Shown here one piece after another: positions 34,321 to 44,690 of a stretch of DNA of 64,000 nucleotides. The notes below the pieces were generated by a model. The model saw only the letters and a list, made by a program, of their open reading frames with translations, was not told where the DNA came from and made no database searches. The stretch spans positions 24,527,813 to 24,591,812 of the forward strand of contig CAKMRJ010003334.1 in the NCBI GenBank assembly GCA_928212115.1. Reading direction: 5' to 3'. Numbering within the stretch: position 1 is the stretch's first letter; the number at the start of each line of letters is the position of its first letter. Origin of the DNA: Lactuca virosa (Eukaryota > Streptophyta > Magnoliopsida > Asterales > Asteraceae). Made by a program: the position numbers and the translations under genes.

Positions 34321-35965
34321 CAATAAGTTTGACTCTACTTCAGGTAAAGTCCACTATCTAACTCTGCTAAGTTTCTATTCTGAGATTCTTGATACATGAT
34401 GTGACTGGGTCACATGTTGATGTTTTAAGAATCAAAGAAAAGTGAAGAAACTTAAAGAAAGAATATGCTGAATCTGATCGCGTAGATGGATTTCTATCGC
34501 ATAGTTTGAAGATCGGATTCTTGAGCTACTTCTTAGGAGTTATGATATTTTGCTTAGGAATAGATAACAACAAGTTTTTATATGGATTGTAAGGATAAGT
34601 TTTTCCGCAAAGTTTTAAAATAAAAGGTAAATCTTTTGATTTTATTTATTTTAAAATATCCTTACAATTGCATTTGTGAAAATCTGTGTTGCTTATAAGA
34701 TTCCATTAAGAGCAAGAGTGGAAATATGAATTTGATTCTTTCATTTGTGGTAGTGTCTAAATTTACCAAATAAGGAAAGATTCTCATCACCCAAGTTTCA
34801 GTTGGATAGAAACTTGGAATCATGCAAGTTGTATAGCATGATGAATGAGAACTTTCGAGCATTGGAAAAATTAAGACTAACTACTTGTTCACATGGGTGT
34901 GTGAGTCAAGTGAAGGACTAAGGGATCGGGTACACATTCTTGTGCACTGGTCAGAGTCCACCACAAAAGATCGATAAGACTATTCGTCATAATTTACTAT
35001 AGCTCAGTAAATATGGTTATACTTACAAGCTTAAGTGTAATTCTGAGACATTGGAAAAGGTTCCAATGTATGGCAGAGCGAATAAGAAGAATCAATTTAG
35101 GCAGAAAGATAAAAGTTTCTCAAATCTGAAAAGATGGGAGAGTACTTTAGTATCATGTTTTAAGACCATCTTAATGATTTTGAGACCTTATCACAATTCA
35201 TCCTCTAAGTGCATTCTGATAGTTAAGAAGAGGAGTTATGAATTATTGAAGTGGTTAAATCAAGAAGATGATTCATACTTCGTTCCAAAAACAATTCTTA
35301 GAGTTATACTCTAAGATTGTAACTTGAGTGACATGTCTTAAAGAAGGTTTAAAACACTTATCAAATGTAAGAGTAAAAGTTTTCTACTCTTGTACATTTG
35401 AAATTGGTAAGTTGTGATGTTTTGGATAAAACAAAGACCAACTAAGGCCAATTGTGTGAAGTGTTTGTCTTGATTAGAATCCACACTATCTCTTGAATAT
35501 CTGACAAGAAAGTCTTATATGTCAAGAGGACAGTGGGAGTCTTAAAGGTCTTGAAAGTCTCAAGAACTAATCAAGAATAAAACCTGAAGTTCTTCACTAG
35601 CACACGACTTGAGGTTTATAACCTATCGTGTTGACATATTCTGTGCCCATTCCAGTTAAAGTTGGCTTTGCATATGAGTTCTTAGAGTTCTCAATTGGTT
35701 GCACAACAACTTGGAAGCAATGGCAGGCCCTTGAGCTGCCAGGTGGCAAGAAATTAAGATTGAGTTCAGTCCATATGAGTTTGGATTTGTCATTATCCTT
35801 GTCTTGTGACTATGGTTTTGACAATTCACATGGATAAGAACACATACACCATTAAATCTAAGGGTCATAAGGTTTCTCTCCGATTCATGAAAATGATGGT
35901 GAGGAAACACTTCCACCAAGTAGATTTGAAGTAGATAGCAATTGTGATATTTGCATTCTCAAAGT
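34321..35965 (+). other. Non-coding internal region of C
   Basis: No ORF with a recognisable domain and no integrase, RT or RNase H motif. Blocks (e.g. around 34790-34860, 35610-35870) align by eye with B (45060-45140, 45900-46240). Confidence 0.6.
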
Positions 35966-35966
35966 C

Positions 35967-36001
35967 GTTAGTGGAGCTGTGTGGTTAACCGGCACACTAA
36001 C
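35967..36001 (+). other. GGTTAACC-loop hairpin, C copy 3
   Basis: Stem GTTAGTG/CACTAAC around a 21-nt loop, one base shorter than in copies 1 and 2, still with GTGGTTAACCGGCA. Confidence 0.9.
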
Positions 36002-36025
36002 ATGGACTTGTGAGAAGTGGCAAAG

Positions 36026-36086
36026 GTCTAAACAATTGAGACTATGATTACGGCATCCCTTTTCATAGTTCTGAAATTGTTTAGAC
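36026..36086 (+). other. ATTACGGCATCCC-loop hairpin, C copy 2 (two-part stem)
   Basis: Inner stem ACTATG/CATAGT around ATTACGGCATCCCTTTT (36047-36063). A 3/5-nt internal loop follows, then a perfect outer 12-bp stem GTCTAAACAATT (36026-36037) with AATTGTTTAGAC (36075-36086). Confidence 0.92.
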
Positions 36087-36241
36087 ACACCTGTGAGCTA
36101 TCTAAGATAAGGTGTATGATATTGATAAAGTTTTATCAAAGCAATCTAGTATCAGAAATCTGAACTTTGGTAAGAAAGTCAATAAAGTATTGTTTTTTCT
36201 AGAAGTTCAACTGATTTCTGAGTACATGTCAAAGCTAGTGG

Positions 36242-36297
36242 GAGCATAAGTGTTATGCTAATAATCATCATGTTAGTGGGAGCATGATAATTATGAT
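36242..36297 (+). repeat. AGCATAA mini-hairpin array in C
   Basis: AGCATAAGTGTTATGCT forms a 7-bp stem, followed by a related AGCATGATAATTATGAT. Element B has a longer array (46648-46735). Confidence 0.7.
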
Positions 36298-36511
36298 AAA
36301 GGTTGCAAGTTAGCAATGTTAATTATAGAAAACAAAAGGTTTCAATTGGGAAAAAGTTGTTTTGCTATAATTAAGGGAGAGGAAATTATACTTCATCTCA
36401 AATCTAAAAGCTTAGATTGAGGTTTTAATCGTATTTAGTCAAGTATATATATGAATGTTATGTTGGAATGGCTCAACATAAGAAAATTCTAATATAGGGT
36501 CCATTATTTGC

Positions 36512-36570
36512 GTTCTAAAATTCGATTATGATTACGGCATCCCTTTTCATAATCTGAATTATGAGAACTT
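36512..36570 (+). other. ATTACGGCATCCC-loop hairpin, C copy 3
   Basis: GATTATG/CATAATC around the 17-nt loop (36531-36547), with further AATTC/GAATT and GTTCT/AGAAC pairing outside. Confidence 0.88.
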
Positions 36571-38184
36571 GGCAAATTGAAATGGAAATATTATAGCAAA
36601 AGACTGGTTTAGTCTTTATGTGATACATCATGAATCGTGTCCCATATGCTTCGGATATAGGATCGATTGCATGTGCTATATTCATCCTTTCTAAAATTTT
36701 CCAAATGCCTGGGGCATTAAGAAGGGAAAAGGTCTAGAATTGGATATGACTAAAAGGATTAAACAATTGTCGAGGACAATCTAAGGTTTACCAAAGATTG
36801 GTTGCTCAAGGACAGTTGGAAGTATAATGATAATTCTGGAAGGACCATATTGACATAATCTGTAAGGAGGAAACTCTTGTTCAGAAGTGATAGTCAAAAT
36901 GGAATATGGAAATGTTTCAAAGTTAGAAATTATTCAATCTGTGTAAGATTAGGAAACTTAATGCAAGAAGGATGTTTCCAAGGAGTTGATCTCCTTTGGA
37001 ATGCTCTGTAATGTTTGTTGTCAAGTCTATCTGACTTTGTGCATAATCATTACAAGAGGATCAATGCATATAAGTTTAGAATCTAACAGATTTCAGTAAA
37101 TGGCATGAATTTGGAATTCTTGCATTTGCAGTAAGGATTTGGGACTATGAAAAGAGGATCATTGGAGTTATGTTCAATTGATCTATTTCACAAAGTAAAG
37201 ATCATAGACAAACATAGTATGCATACTTGGTGTATGGCATGACTAGTGTTTAGAAAACATAGTGTACATGCTTGGAGCATGGGACAACTATTGTTTTAAA
37301 TTCAAGAATAAAGTTGATAGCTGAAACAGTATACAATGAATAATGTGTAATCATATGGTGATAAATAAAAGGTGTTTTATTTATGTTCATAGGTTTTGAT
37401 ACCATATTCGATTCAATTATTCTTGTGTTTCATTTTGCATGTTTTGACTTCCAGAATAAACTAGGTCATTGTTCTGGATGACTAAGTTATTCAAACCATC
37501 CACAGTCGGTCATATGTTGGAAGTAGATATGAATTAAGACTGTCATGGGTTGGCTTGTAGAGGTCTAAGATGTTGGACAAAGGGCTACAACACTCATGAG
37601 TGCTCATAAGTTCTGAGTATTGGATTCAACCCGCGCTCATTGGAATCACTTCATGGATTTTATCACGAGTGATCATGAGACGATAATATCTTATATTCTT
37701 CAAACCTAGAGATATGAGTTGTTACTATGAGTTGGTTATACATTGATTGCACGAAAACGCATTGGTAACTCGATGTTATAAAACGTGCCTTTGTGTATGA
37801 TTCAACAAGTAGTAGAACAAGCCATATGAGTCGAAGTTTATCCATTCCTTTTACCTTCGGGATAAAAGCGATATCTGTGGGCCCCTCGATGATTTGGTGA
37901 TGACAAACGTAAGTGCTCGGCCGGGCCTGGACTGATTTGATTTGTTCAATTAGTCAGTCGTCATAAATCGGAAATCGAGAAACAACAAATGGACAGAGAG
38001 AATGATTATAATCCATGTCTCAGTCCATATGATATCTAGAATGGAGGAATATATGATCCCTTATCTAATGGACATGTCATTTGATTTGTTCAGAGTTTGA
38101 CAGCGGCTTTAAGAGCTACGATTGCTAGTCGGGATCTTGGAGTCATACTTGAATAATAGTTTTAGACTTATCCAAGTGGGAGAC
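36571..38184 (+). other. 3' non-coding part of C, conserved with B
   Basis: No coding motif. The last about 530 bp (37650-38180) align by eye with 48010-48565 of B, including TGTGGGCCCCTCGATGATTT. PPT-like AAGTGGGAGAC ends the region. Confidence 0.65.
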
Positions 38185-38958
38185 TGTTGGATTAGGTGTC
38201 TAAGCCCATAACTATTATTGGTATGTATTCGACCCGAGAGTAGCATGGTCCATTTGGGTTGCATATCATCAGGACAATTTGTTAGGATGGACTTTTGAGA
38301 GAAGGTTATTTATGGTTTATTAATATATTATAAGTAATAATATATTAATATGAAATCATATGTTTTAATTAGTAGTGATCAAGAGTTAATTTGGAATTAA
38401 TTTAGTGGTCGAAAGAGACTAATTAAATCTATGGGGACTAATTATGATAAATAGTTATATTTATATGTGTTGGGCTTATGATCCATGTTGGACCAAGTTT
38501 ATGTATGGATACATAAAGAGTTGGGCCACATGAACCATGGATCATAAAACCCATGGGTATGGATTTGGGTTATATCCATGACCCTAGAAATCCCACCCTA
38601 TAAATAGATACTTCATTGCCCAAAATCGCCACTTGTATCTTTTTAGTGTTCATGGTGTCTTTTGTGTGCATGGAATTCTCTCTCAAGTTCATCCTTTGTC
38701 CATGGTGTGTTGTGATTCCATTTGAGGCTTCCACACTATTGGGGCTAAGCTCTTTAAGGCCAAATACACCAAGAATTCAAGCTCCATCAAAAGGTATGTC
38801 ATGCTAACTAGTATATTATAATTTTATGTTAAATGCATGCTAGTTGTAAGATTAATACCTTGGAAACCATTTGCATGTATAATTAGTGAAAACATAGATA
38901 CAAGGTATTTAGGGTTGTATGTGCACCATAGGATGTTGTAGTATACCAAAACCCAACA
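38185..38958 (+). repeat. 3' LTR of C
   Basis: TGTTGGATTAGG to CCCAACA; the TSD CTATC follows at 38959-38963. Confidence 0.93.
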
Positions 38959-41066
38959 CTATCTTATGGTCTCAATTGGTTCAAAGTGTTGGTTCTACTT
39001 CACGCTTCTCTGAAATCTCTTGCGCTAGGTTTTGAACTCTTGTTACTCAATGGGCGATGGAGAAGCTTCACGTTCCAACAATGGCGGACTCACTGATGTC
39101 GTCTATTGCTACTTTCTACACGACAAAGATCATTGTTTCTGATCCATCAAAATAACTGTTTATTGGTTCAATTTTGGAATCCATGTACAGGTGTGTTTCC
39201 AGTGAAAGTAAAGTGATAGCTGAGTACAAGAAGCTACCTCCTTCAGGGTCGAGGCAACTTTCTCCTGAAATGCAAAGCTCCCTAGACGCAACAGATAAAC
39301 CAGCAAAAAGAGGAAAGAAGCCTGAAAGAAAAGGGGAGAAGGAAGGTCAATCATCCAAAGTTTCAACTCCCAAGAAACGAAAATCTGAACAAGCAGCCCT
39401 TACTGCTCCAAAGAAGCGAAGGATTAAGAAGAAGGCTCACAAGCTGAAGGCTCCTTCTCCTTCTTCAAGTGACTCTGAGTACGTTCCATCTGATCCACAT
39501 CCCGAACCAGATTCCAGTGACGATGACGTTTCTCAACATGAAACTCCACCTTGAGGTAATTCGCCTCCACCCTCACCAACTCATGAAGGTAACCGAAACT
39601 CACCTCCTCCTTATCCTACACGTTCGGTTCCTATTACCATTGCTCCGTTCCCACCTCCCATCTCATCTTCGACTACAACTTCAATTCCCATTCCTGCCCC
39701 TTTATTCACTAAAGTCACCACAACTACTACTACTACAACCAAACCGACTGTTCGTGTCAACGTATCTGATACGGGGGCACCTACTTTCGAAACTAAAACC
39801 CCAATTACCTCAAAACCTCAATCCCTACCTCCCTCACACGAATTTGACACTGTTCTTGGAGGAGAGGAAATGGAGTTTGATTCTGTTTACTTTAGCCCTT
39901 ATCGAGTATAGAGCGATGATGACGACGACGCTCCTGTCACAAATAGACAGATAAAGGATCTGAATAACAAGATTGACCAATTGCTTTCTTCCTCTTCTAC
40001 TTCAAGTAATGCATACTCTGAAGTAGCTATCAAGGCTCTGTTGGCAACCTTTGTCAAGGAGCATGGCACTTCCATTTCCAATGCTGTCAAAGCTATTGAT
40101 GCATCTGCTTCCACATGTCAGAAAGCCTCTAGTGCAGTTGAAGAATCCTCCAAAGAGTGGAAGCAAGCGACCGCAAATGTCGAAAAACTAATTTCTGACA
40201 CTCAAATTTTTCTTGACTCTCTTCAGGCTGCAACTCAGAAGAATGCTCAACTGGTGAATGCTTCTGTTGGTACTCTTACCAGCTCGCTCCAAGCTGAAAA
40301 GAAGCATTTTGAGGAAACATGCAAAGTCATTCAGTCTGCCAACACTGAGCTTCACACCTCAGTTGATGCTTGTCTTACTCAACTTGAAGCCGAACTCGTT
40401 GTGGAAAGCAAGATAATGGATGAGCTGGATAAACGAACTTCTCAGCTTAAAATTCAGAACCTAAAGCTCAAGACGGCGACCAAAGAAATTGAAGAACTTA
40501 AATCTGACCGCGCAGTAGTCAAAAGCTCTGTTGGTGATGTGCATTCTATTCTTTTGCATCTTTTGGAAGCACATGATTCGATCCTTTCCATCTCAATTCG
40601 ACGCCACTTGGATGAGAAATTGAGACCTGCTCTCGACATTCTGAGCAAGATAGAAGGTGTTCTGGAGGCCGTTGTACCTCCGAAACAAGGGGGAGAAAAT
40701 GTTACTCAGGGTCAATCAAAACCACCTCCAATAAGCAAACCCATCAACCAACCAAAAGTCACTGCTGAACCGAAGGGTAATGAAGCTTCGGGCAGTATGA
40801 AGGACAAACGAAAGAAGAAGATTGGTGATGATGAAACTGAAGATGTGGCTGGAACAGAAGAAAAAGGTTCCAAAACCGAAAGCCTCAAAGTCAAGCCAAA
40901 TGATCAAGAGCTTATGGAGAAAGTTCGTAAGGCAAAGGAAGAAGTTTATAGGGAGAGGAAGCAAAAGGAAGCAAATGATATATTAGAACAGAGGAAATCT
41001 ATGTTCCCTCTGTGGACTATGGAAAAACTTTTGAAGGAAGTGATTGAAGCTCCAAGCTCACATTAG
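38959..41066 (+). pseudogene. SIRE extra ORF2, 3' part: basic linker and coiled coil
   Basis: The reading resumes after C. It is broken by a TGA near 39027, a frame change near 39150, a stop at 39552-39554 and one near 39908. 39174-39554 encodes a Lys/Arg-rich segment (KKRKSEQAALTAPKKRRIKKK, NLS-like) followed by an acidic Ser/Asp tail, then a Pro/Thr-rich stretch. 39981-41066 is an open 361-codon frame with a long coiled-coil-like region (heptad-rich, about residues 40-190, e.g. KATANVEKLI-type and EKKHFEETCKVI) and a Lys/Glu-rich C-terminus. No transmembrane helix is visible. SIRE-lineage extra ORFs often have a coiled coil; the function is unknown. Confidence 0.65.
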
Positions 41067-41163
41067 CTCGAACCCGTCCTTTCATTCGATCTTGAGAATT
41101 CTAAGGATTCGCAATTCCGTCCTTTCATTCAATCTTGAGAATTCTAAGGATTCTCAATTTGAT

Positions 41164-41910
41164 ATGCCAATCACCCGAAAGACGTTCATCTTTCACTGTT
41201 TTGAGTCAACTGTTGCCATCCCCTCTCCAGAACCGAAGGTTGATAGAGACCTAATCGAGTACTATCTTACGTTCTCTCAACCGCAATACCTGACTTGGAG
41301 TAAACAGAAGATCACAACAGTCAAGGTGTTGAAACCCACTTCAGCAGGGAAATTTATCAATGTCAAATTCAAAGTGACCCGAGGCTCAGACAGTTCGGCT
41401 CACATGATCTCCCGTGCTGATCTTCAAAATTTGAATCCTCATGATTGGATTCTCCTGAACAATATTTTGCTGACTAATCAACAAGAGTATGAGCCCATCG
41501 TTGATCACATTAAGCGAATGCTTGTGTGCTATATTCTTGAAGTCGCAAAAATGGATCAGGAAATCGCCTCTGCCTTGAGAAGGAGGCCCACTATCAAGCC
41601 AATAGGAAAGGCAAGCGACATCAACTTGATGATGAAGGGAAAAATCGACCCACAATTTCATACAGTCATGTTCCTCAGGGGCGAAGGTCAAAAATGCATG
41701 TTCACTCTTGTTGACAAACACCTGTTCTCCGCTTCCAGCTTGGAGCATATTCTCGATATCATACACAGGTGCAATCAGAACAGTGAAGCAGATAAGAAGA
41801 TGTTTTCAGATATGCTTCGGTGGTACATTAATTTTCGTCAAACTCTTCTTGCCATCATTCCAAAACTGTTCAAGACTGCGAAGAAAGTAACCGTTACTCA
41901 ACCGAAGTGA
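41164..41910 (+). CDS. SIRE extra ORF3, unrecognised protein, open
   Basis: Open from MPITRKTFIFHCFES at 41164 to the stop at 41908-41910 (248 codons; the frame is also open upstream to 41044). I do not recognise the family. It is mixed alpha/beta in character, with DRDLIEYYL, QYLTWSKQKITTVKVLKP, SAGKFINVKFKVTRGSD, NPHDWILLNNILL, VDHIKRMLVCYI and a basic C-terminus; no zinc finger, signal peptide or membrane segment. It ends about 20 bp before the polypurine tract. A second copy at 63170-63958 in another element is clearly homologous along its length and also open. A tandem duplication of about 43 bp (about 41073-41160) lies directly upstream. The start at 41164 is supported by the matching Met in the other copy (preceded there by about 15 extra residues). 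Confidence 0.72.
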   Translation: MPITRKTFIFHCFESTVAIPSPEPKVDRDLIEYYLTFSQPQYLTWSKQKITTVKVLKPTSAGKFINVKFKVTRGSDSSAHMISRADLQNLNPHDWILLNNILLTNQQEYEPIVDHIKRMLVCYILEVAKMDQEIASALRRRPTIKPIGKASDINLMMKGKIDPQFHTVMFLRGEGQKCMFTLVDKHLFSASSLEHILDIIHRCNQNSEADKKMFSDMLRWYINFRQTLLAIIPKLFKTAKKVTVTQPK

Positions 41911-41929
41911 TCTCTCGCCTCAACTGGCG

Positions 41930-41942
41930 CAAAGGGGGAGAT
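41930..41942 (+). other. Polypurine tract of the SIRE-like element
   Basis: AAAGGGGGAGAT next to TGTTGAGTC of the 3' LTR; the same motif precedes the LTR of the second copy (minus strand, about 63140-63152). Confidence 0.88.
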
Positions 41943-42282
41943 TGTTGAGTCTATGGGTTGCGCCATTGGGCTTAGTTAGTTCGGTCAATTTGTATTCACG
42001 GTTTGGGCCTGTCCAGCCGTCTGTTTGTTTTTAGGGTTTAGTATTTATGGTGCATGCATGCATCACATTTGTTGCACTTCTGAATATTTCCTTTGACAAG
42101 TACTGTAACCCCTAGCACGCCTCTAAAGTAGAAGTTCTTCATCGAGCTCTTCTGAAGTGTTCCTGTTTTAATTATTCGACATCCGTTTGATTCATAGTTG
42201 TGTTCATTGTTTTCTATTACTTGTTATTATCTCATTGATATCTGTTTGAATCTATCGATCTAAGAGAATTTTATTCTCATCA
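41943..42282 (+). repeat. 3' LTR of the SIRE-like element (340 bp)
   Basis: Followed by TSD CTCTT at 42283-42287 and then the continuing 5' LTR of B. Confidence 0.93.
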
Positions 42283-42287
42283 CTCTT

Positions 42288-42574
42288 TATCACAATCATC
42301 TTCTTGCTTGGTGTGTTTGTGAGCCATTAGAGGTGTTACACTTGTGACACTAAGTTCTCAAAGTTCAAGATCTTCAAGGAATTATTGTTATTACAATATA
42401 AAATAAAGGTATGAATTCTAACCTTAGTTTTCTATGAATTTCGAATATAATACATAGATCCTAAGGTTTCTTGTATTGTGTTCATTGTTTGCATGTTTAA
42501 CTAGAGAAAACTTAGATTCAATCAATTTAAGGTTGCATGCACAAATAGGATGTTGTTATGCTCAAAACTCATCA
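42288..42574 (+). repeat. 5' LTR of B, second part
   Basis: Matches 49157-49443 of the 3' LTR; ends CTCATCA before the PBS TGGTATCAGAGCC (42576-42588). Confidence 0.9.
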
Positions 42575-42588
42575 GTGGTATCAGAGCC

Positions 42589-43029
42589 TAGAATTAGTTT
42601 TATGTTGAATATGATGCAATTATGAATTGTTCAAAGGAAAAAGGAACATAATTGTCATTCTGTTCATCGAACTCGACGAGTGCATTGCCCAACTCGGCGA
42701 GTTGCGCTGTCAGATCCTGAATTTTCAGTTTTGATAATTGTCTCATGGATCGATTAGGATAATTACCTTAAATTTGTTTTAGTTGTTTAAAATTGGATAT
42801 TTTAATCAATAATTTTGTATCCTTATCATGAACTCATGATTTGGTTAAATTTTTTTGATAAAGATAAAATTAAATAGTATTAAGATTTAAAATTTAAATT
42901 AACCTAGTATTTTTTGAAAAGTTTTAAAAATACATCATTGGTTTTAAGATTTAAAATTTAAATTAAATAGTTAAATTTTTAAATTTTTAAATTTAAGAAC
43001 CCTAGTATTTTAAATGTTTTAAAAAACCC

Positions 43030-43062
<33 letters not shown>

Positions 43063-43326
43063 CTATATCTATATTATATATATATATATATATATATTGT
43101 AAAATTAAAAGTTAATATTTATATATATGTATAAGAAATGTCAGTCTTACTGTTAGTCCGCCTCATTCGTGAAGCTGGTCTATAAGGGGAGTTTAAGGAA
43201 GCGGCCTATAAAATGACCGCCATTGGGTATTCACTCTTACCCACCGCTCTCTTGACTAGTGGAGGGTTGTTAGCCGAACGGGTTTGATAGGACACTCAAT
43301 TCTCATTAATAAGTATAATGAATTAT
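42589..43326 (+). other. Leader of element B, 5' part
   Basis: A/T-rich, with a (TA)n tract (43031-43097). From about 43140 it is conserved with C (32960-33110): GTCAGTCTTAC, CCTATAAAATG and ACCCACCGCT blocks. No ORF. Confidence 0.7.
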
Positions 43327-43374
43327 AAAGTAACTAAATCGTTTTCTAAAAAAAATCTCACTCTTAGTTACTTT
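43327..43374 (+). other. Leader hairpin of B with 11-bp stem
   Basis: AAAGTAACTAA (43327-43337) pairs with TTAGTTACTTT (43364-43374); counterpart of 33153-33197 in C. Confidence 0.85.
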
Positions 43375-43431
43375 AGGAAAAATGTGAATTTGATGCTAAC
43401 CCATGAAATTGCACATTGCACCTTATCTGTC

Positions 43432-43467
43432 ATTAGTGGAGCGTGTGTGTTTAACCGGCACACTAAT
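43432..43467 (+). other. GGTTAACC-loop hairpin, B copy 1
   Basis: Stem ATTAGTG/CACTAAT around a 22-nt loop with GTTTAACCGGCA (one change from the consensus GGTTAACC). Confidence 0.9.
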
Positions 43468-43513
43468 ATGAGACTAATATTGTTGGAAATGGGTGTCTAG
43501 TAAGTTATCATTG

Positions 43514-43549
43514 ATTAATGGAGTGTGTGTGGTTAACCGACACATTAAT
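43514..43549 (+). other. GGTTAACC-loop hairpin, B copy 2
   Basis: Stem ATTAATG/CATTAAT around a 22-nt loop with GTGGTTAACCGACA; the stem extends outward by a G.U pair and an A-T pair. Confidence 0.9.
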
Positions 43550-43606
43550 TAGATGGTAAATGACATCGAGAGTACCAAGCTAATTTGCATGGTTATTCAC
43601 ATCTCG

Positions 43607-43635
43607 TTTGTGATCCTCGGCATCTCAGTCACAAA
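43607..43635 (+). other. CGGCATC-loop hairpin (15-nt loop), B
   Basis: TTTGTGA, loop TCCTCGGCATCTCAG, TCACAAA; counterpart of 33428-33460 in C. Confidence 0.87.
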
Positions 43636-43743
43636 GTGAGAGCATAATCGAGATTAAACATGCCATTGAATAGTTCAATGAATCTCAAAAGATCTAGGAG
43701 TTTCATAAGATTGAAATTGGTAAATGCTTACCTACCTAAAATA

Positions 43744-43785
43744 GATTCGAATTTGATTACGGCATCCCTCTTTAGAATTCGAATC
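43744..43785 (+). other. ATTACGGCATCCC-loop hairpin, B copy 1
   Basis: Outer 10-bp stem GATTCGAATT/AATTCGAATC, inner T-A and G.U pairs, loop ATTACGGCATCCCTCTT (43756-43772). Confidence 0.88.
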
Positions 43786-43869
43786 GAAAATATGGATCAT
43801 ATCCTTAATTTGAATTTCTAGGTTAATAATTAAGGATTAAAATCAACTAACTTGAATTCCCTTTTTCTC

Positions 43870-44690
43870 CCTTTATATATGTCGAGTCAAGACAACAATG
43901 GTTCTCCCCGTCCTTCTGGAAATGTTTTTCCTTCTGAAGATGATCTCCCACATGTTGATCAAGATGAAAGAATGTTCCATTATTCAAGCAATGGTGCGAC
44001 TGGAAATCATGCTTCTCCAACTCTTCCTCCACCTCATCATGTAATTCTCCCCGAGCCACGTTTTCTTCAAGCTGAAAAAATAGGAAGTCACTCAAGCCTT
44101 ATTGGCAAGAAAACATCAAGATGGAAAGTCTGTGTGTGCGCATGTTCTGAAAATGAAATCGCACATTGACAGATTGGGAATGTTGGGTGTCGTTTTCCCA
44201 AGGGAGCTGGCCATTGATTTGGTTCTTCTTTCGCTTCCTGACTCATATAGTAAGTTCATTAAAGACTTCTATGAGAAGGACCACGACGTGACCCTAATCG
44301 ATCTGAAATACATGTTGATTTTTGTTTAAGAAGAAATGCTTAAGAGCATAAATCAAGCAAATATGTCTGAAGGATCTGTCTCCCAAGTTTCCATGGACGT
44401 TAAAAATGGCAACATAGGTAGTCCAGAAAAGATTTCTCTTCCCAATGGAAAGGGATCGAACAAGGTAAAACCGTTTGACCATATGGTAAAGAGAAAGGCT
44501 AATCTCGAGATAGTCTCATGTGCTATTCCTGAAAAGTCCATATGTTTCTATTGCCAATTGAAGGGGCATTGGATACGAAGCTGCCCAGAATACCTAAAAG
44601 ATCGCAGAAATGGTAAAGTCAATTCGTATGACTCTACTCCAGGTACATTTTCACTATCTAACTCTACGTTATTAAGTTCTTATTCGTAGA
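43870..44690 (+). pseudogene. Decayed Copia gag of element B
   Basis: Three overlapping frames carry successive parts of a Copia Gag: a short N-terminus (43879 on), a capsid block HQDGKSVCAHVLKMKSHIDRL and PRELAIDLVLLSLPDSYSKFI (44109-44270), and a C-terminal part with one classical zinc knuckle CFYCQLKGHWIRSC near 44545-44590. Frame changes near 44100 and 44330 and a stop before 44690 break it. No protease motif follows. It shows the origin of this pol-less family from a Copia element; both B and C carry gag remnants, so Gag may also be supplied in trans. Confidence 0.78.

Larger units (their letters stand above)
31164..38958 (+). mobile_element. Pol-less Copia-type element C (7,795 bp)
   Basis: LTRs 31164-31937 and 38185-38958 (774 bp each), TGTTGG ends, PBS TGGTATCAGAGCC and perfect TSD CTATC. 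By eye the LTRs differ at about a dozen positions, fewer than those of the surrounding SIRE-like element. The internal region has structured RNA-like repeats, a decayed gag and a 3' non-coding part shared with element B; no protease, integrase or RT motif is seen. Confidence 0.93.
21468..42282 (+). mobile_element. SIRE/Maximus-like Copia retrotransposon with 3' extra ORFs
   Basis: LTRs of 339-340 bp (21468-21806, 41943-42282) with perfect TSD CTCTT, PBS TGGTATCTGAGC and PPT AAAGGGGGAGAT. Order: gag, protease, integrase, reverse transcriptase, RNase H, a long spacer, then extra 3' ORFs, interrupted by element C. Protease-integrase-RT order is Copia; long elements with a 3' extra ORF are typical of the SIRE lineage. 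By eye the LTRs differ at about 13 positions plus one indel. Confidence 0.92.
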
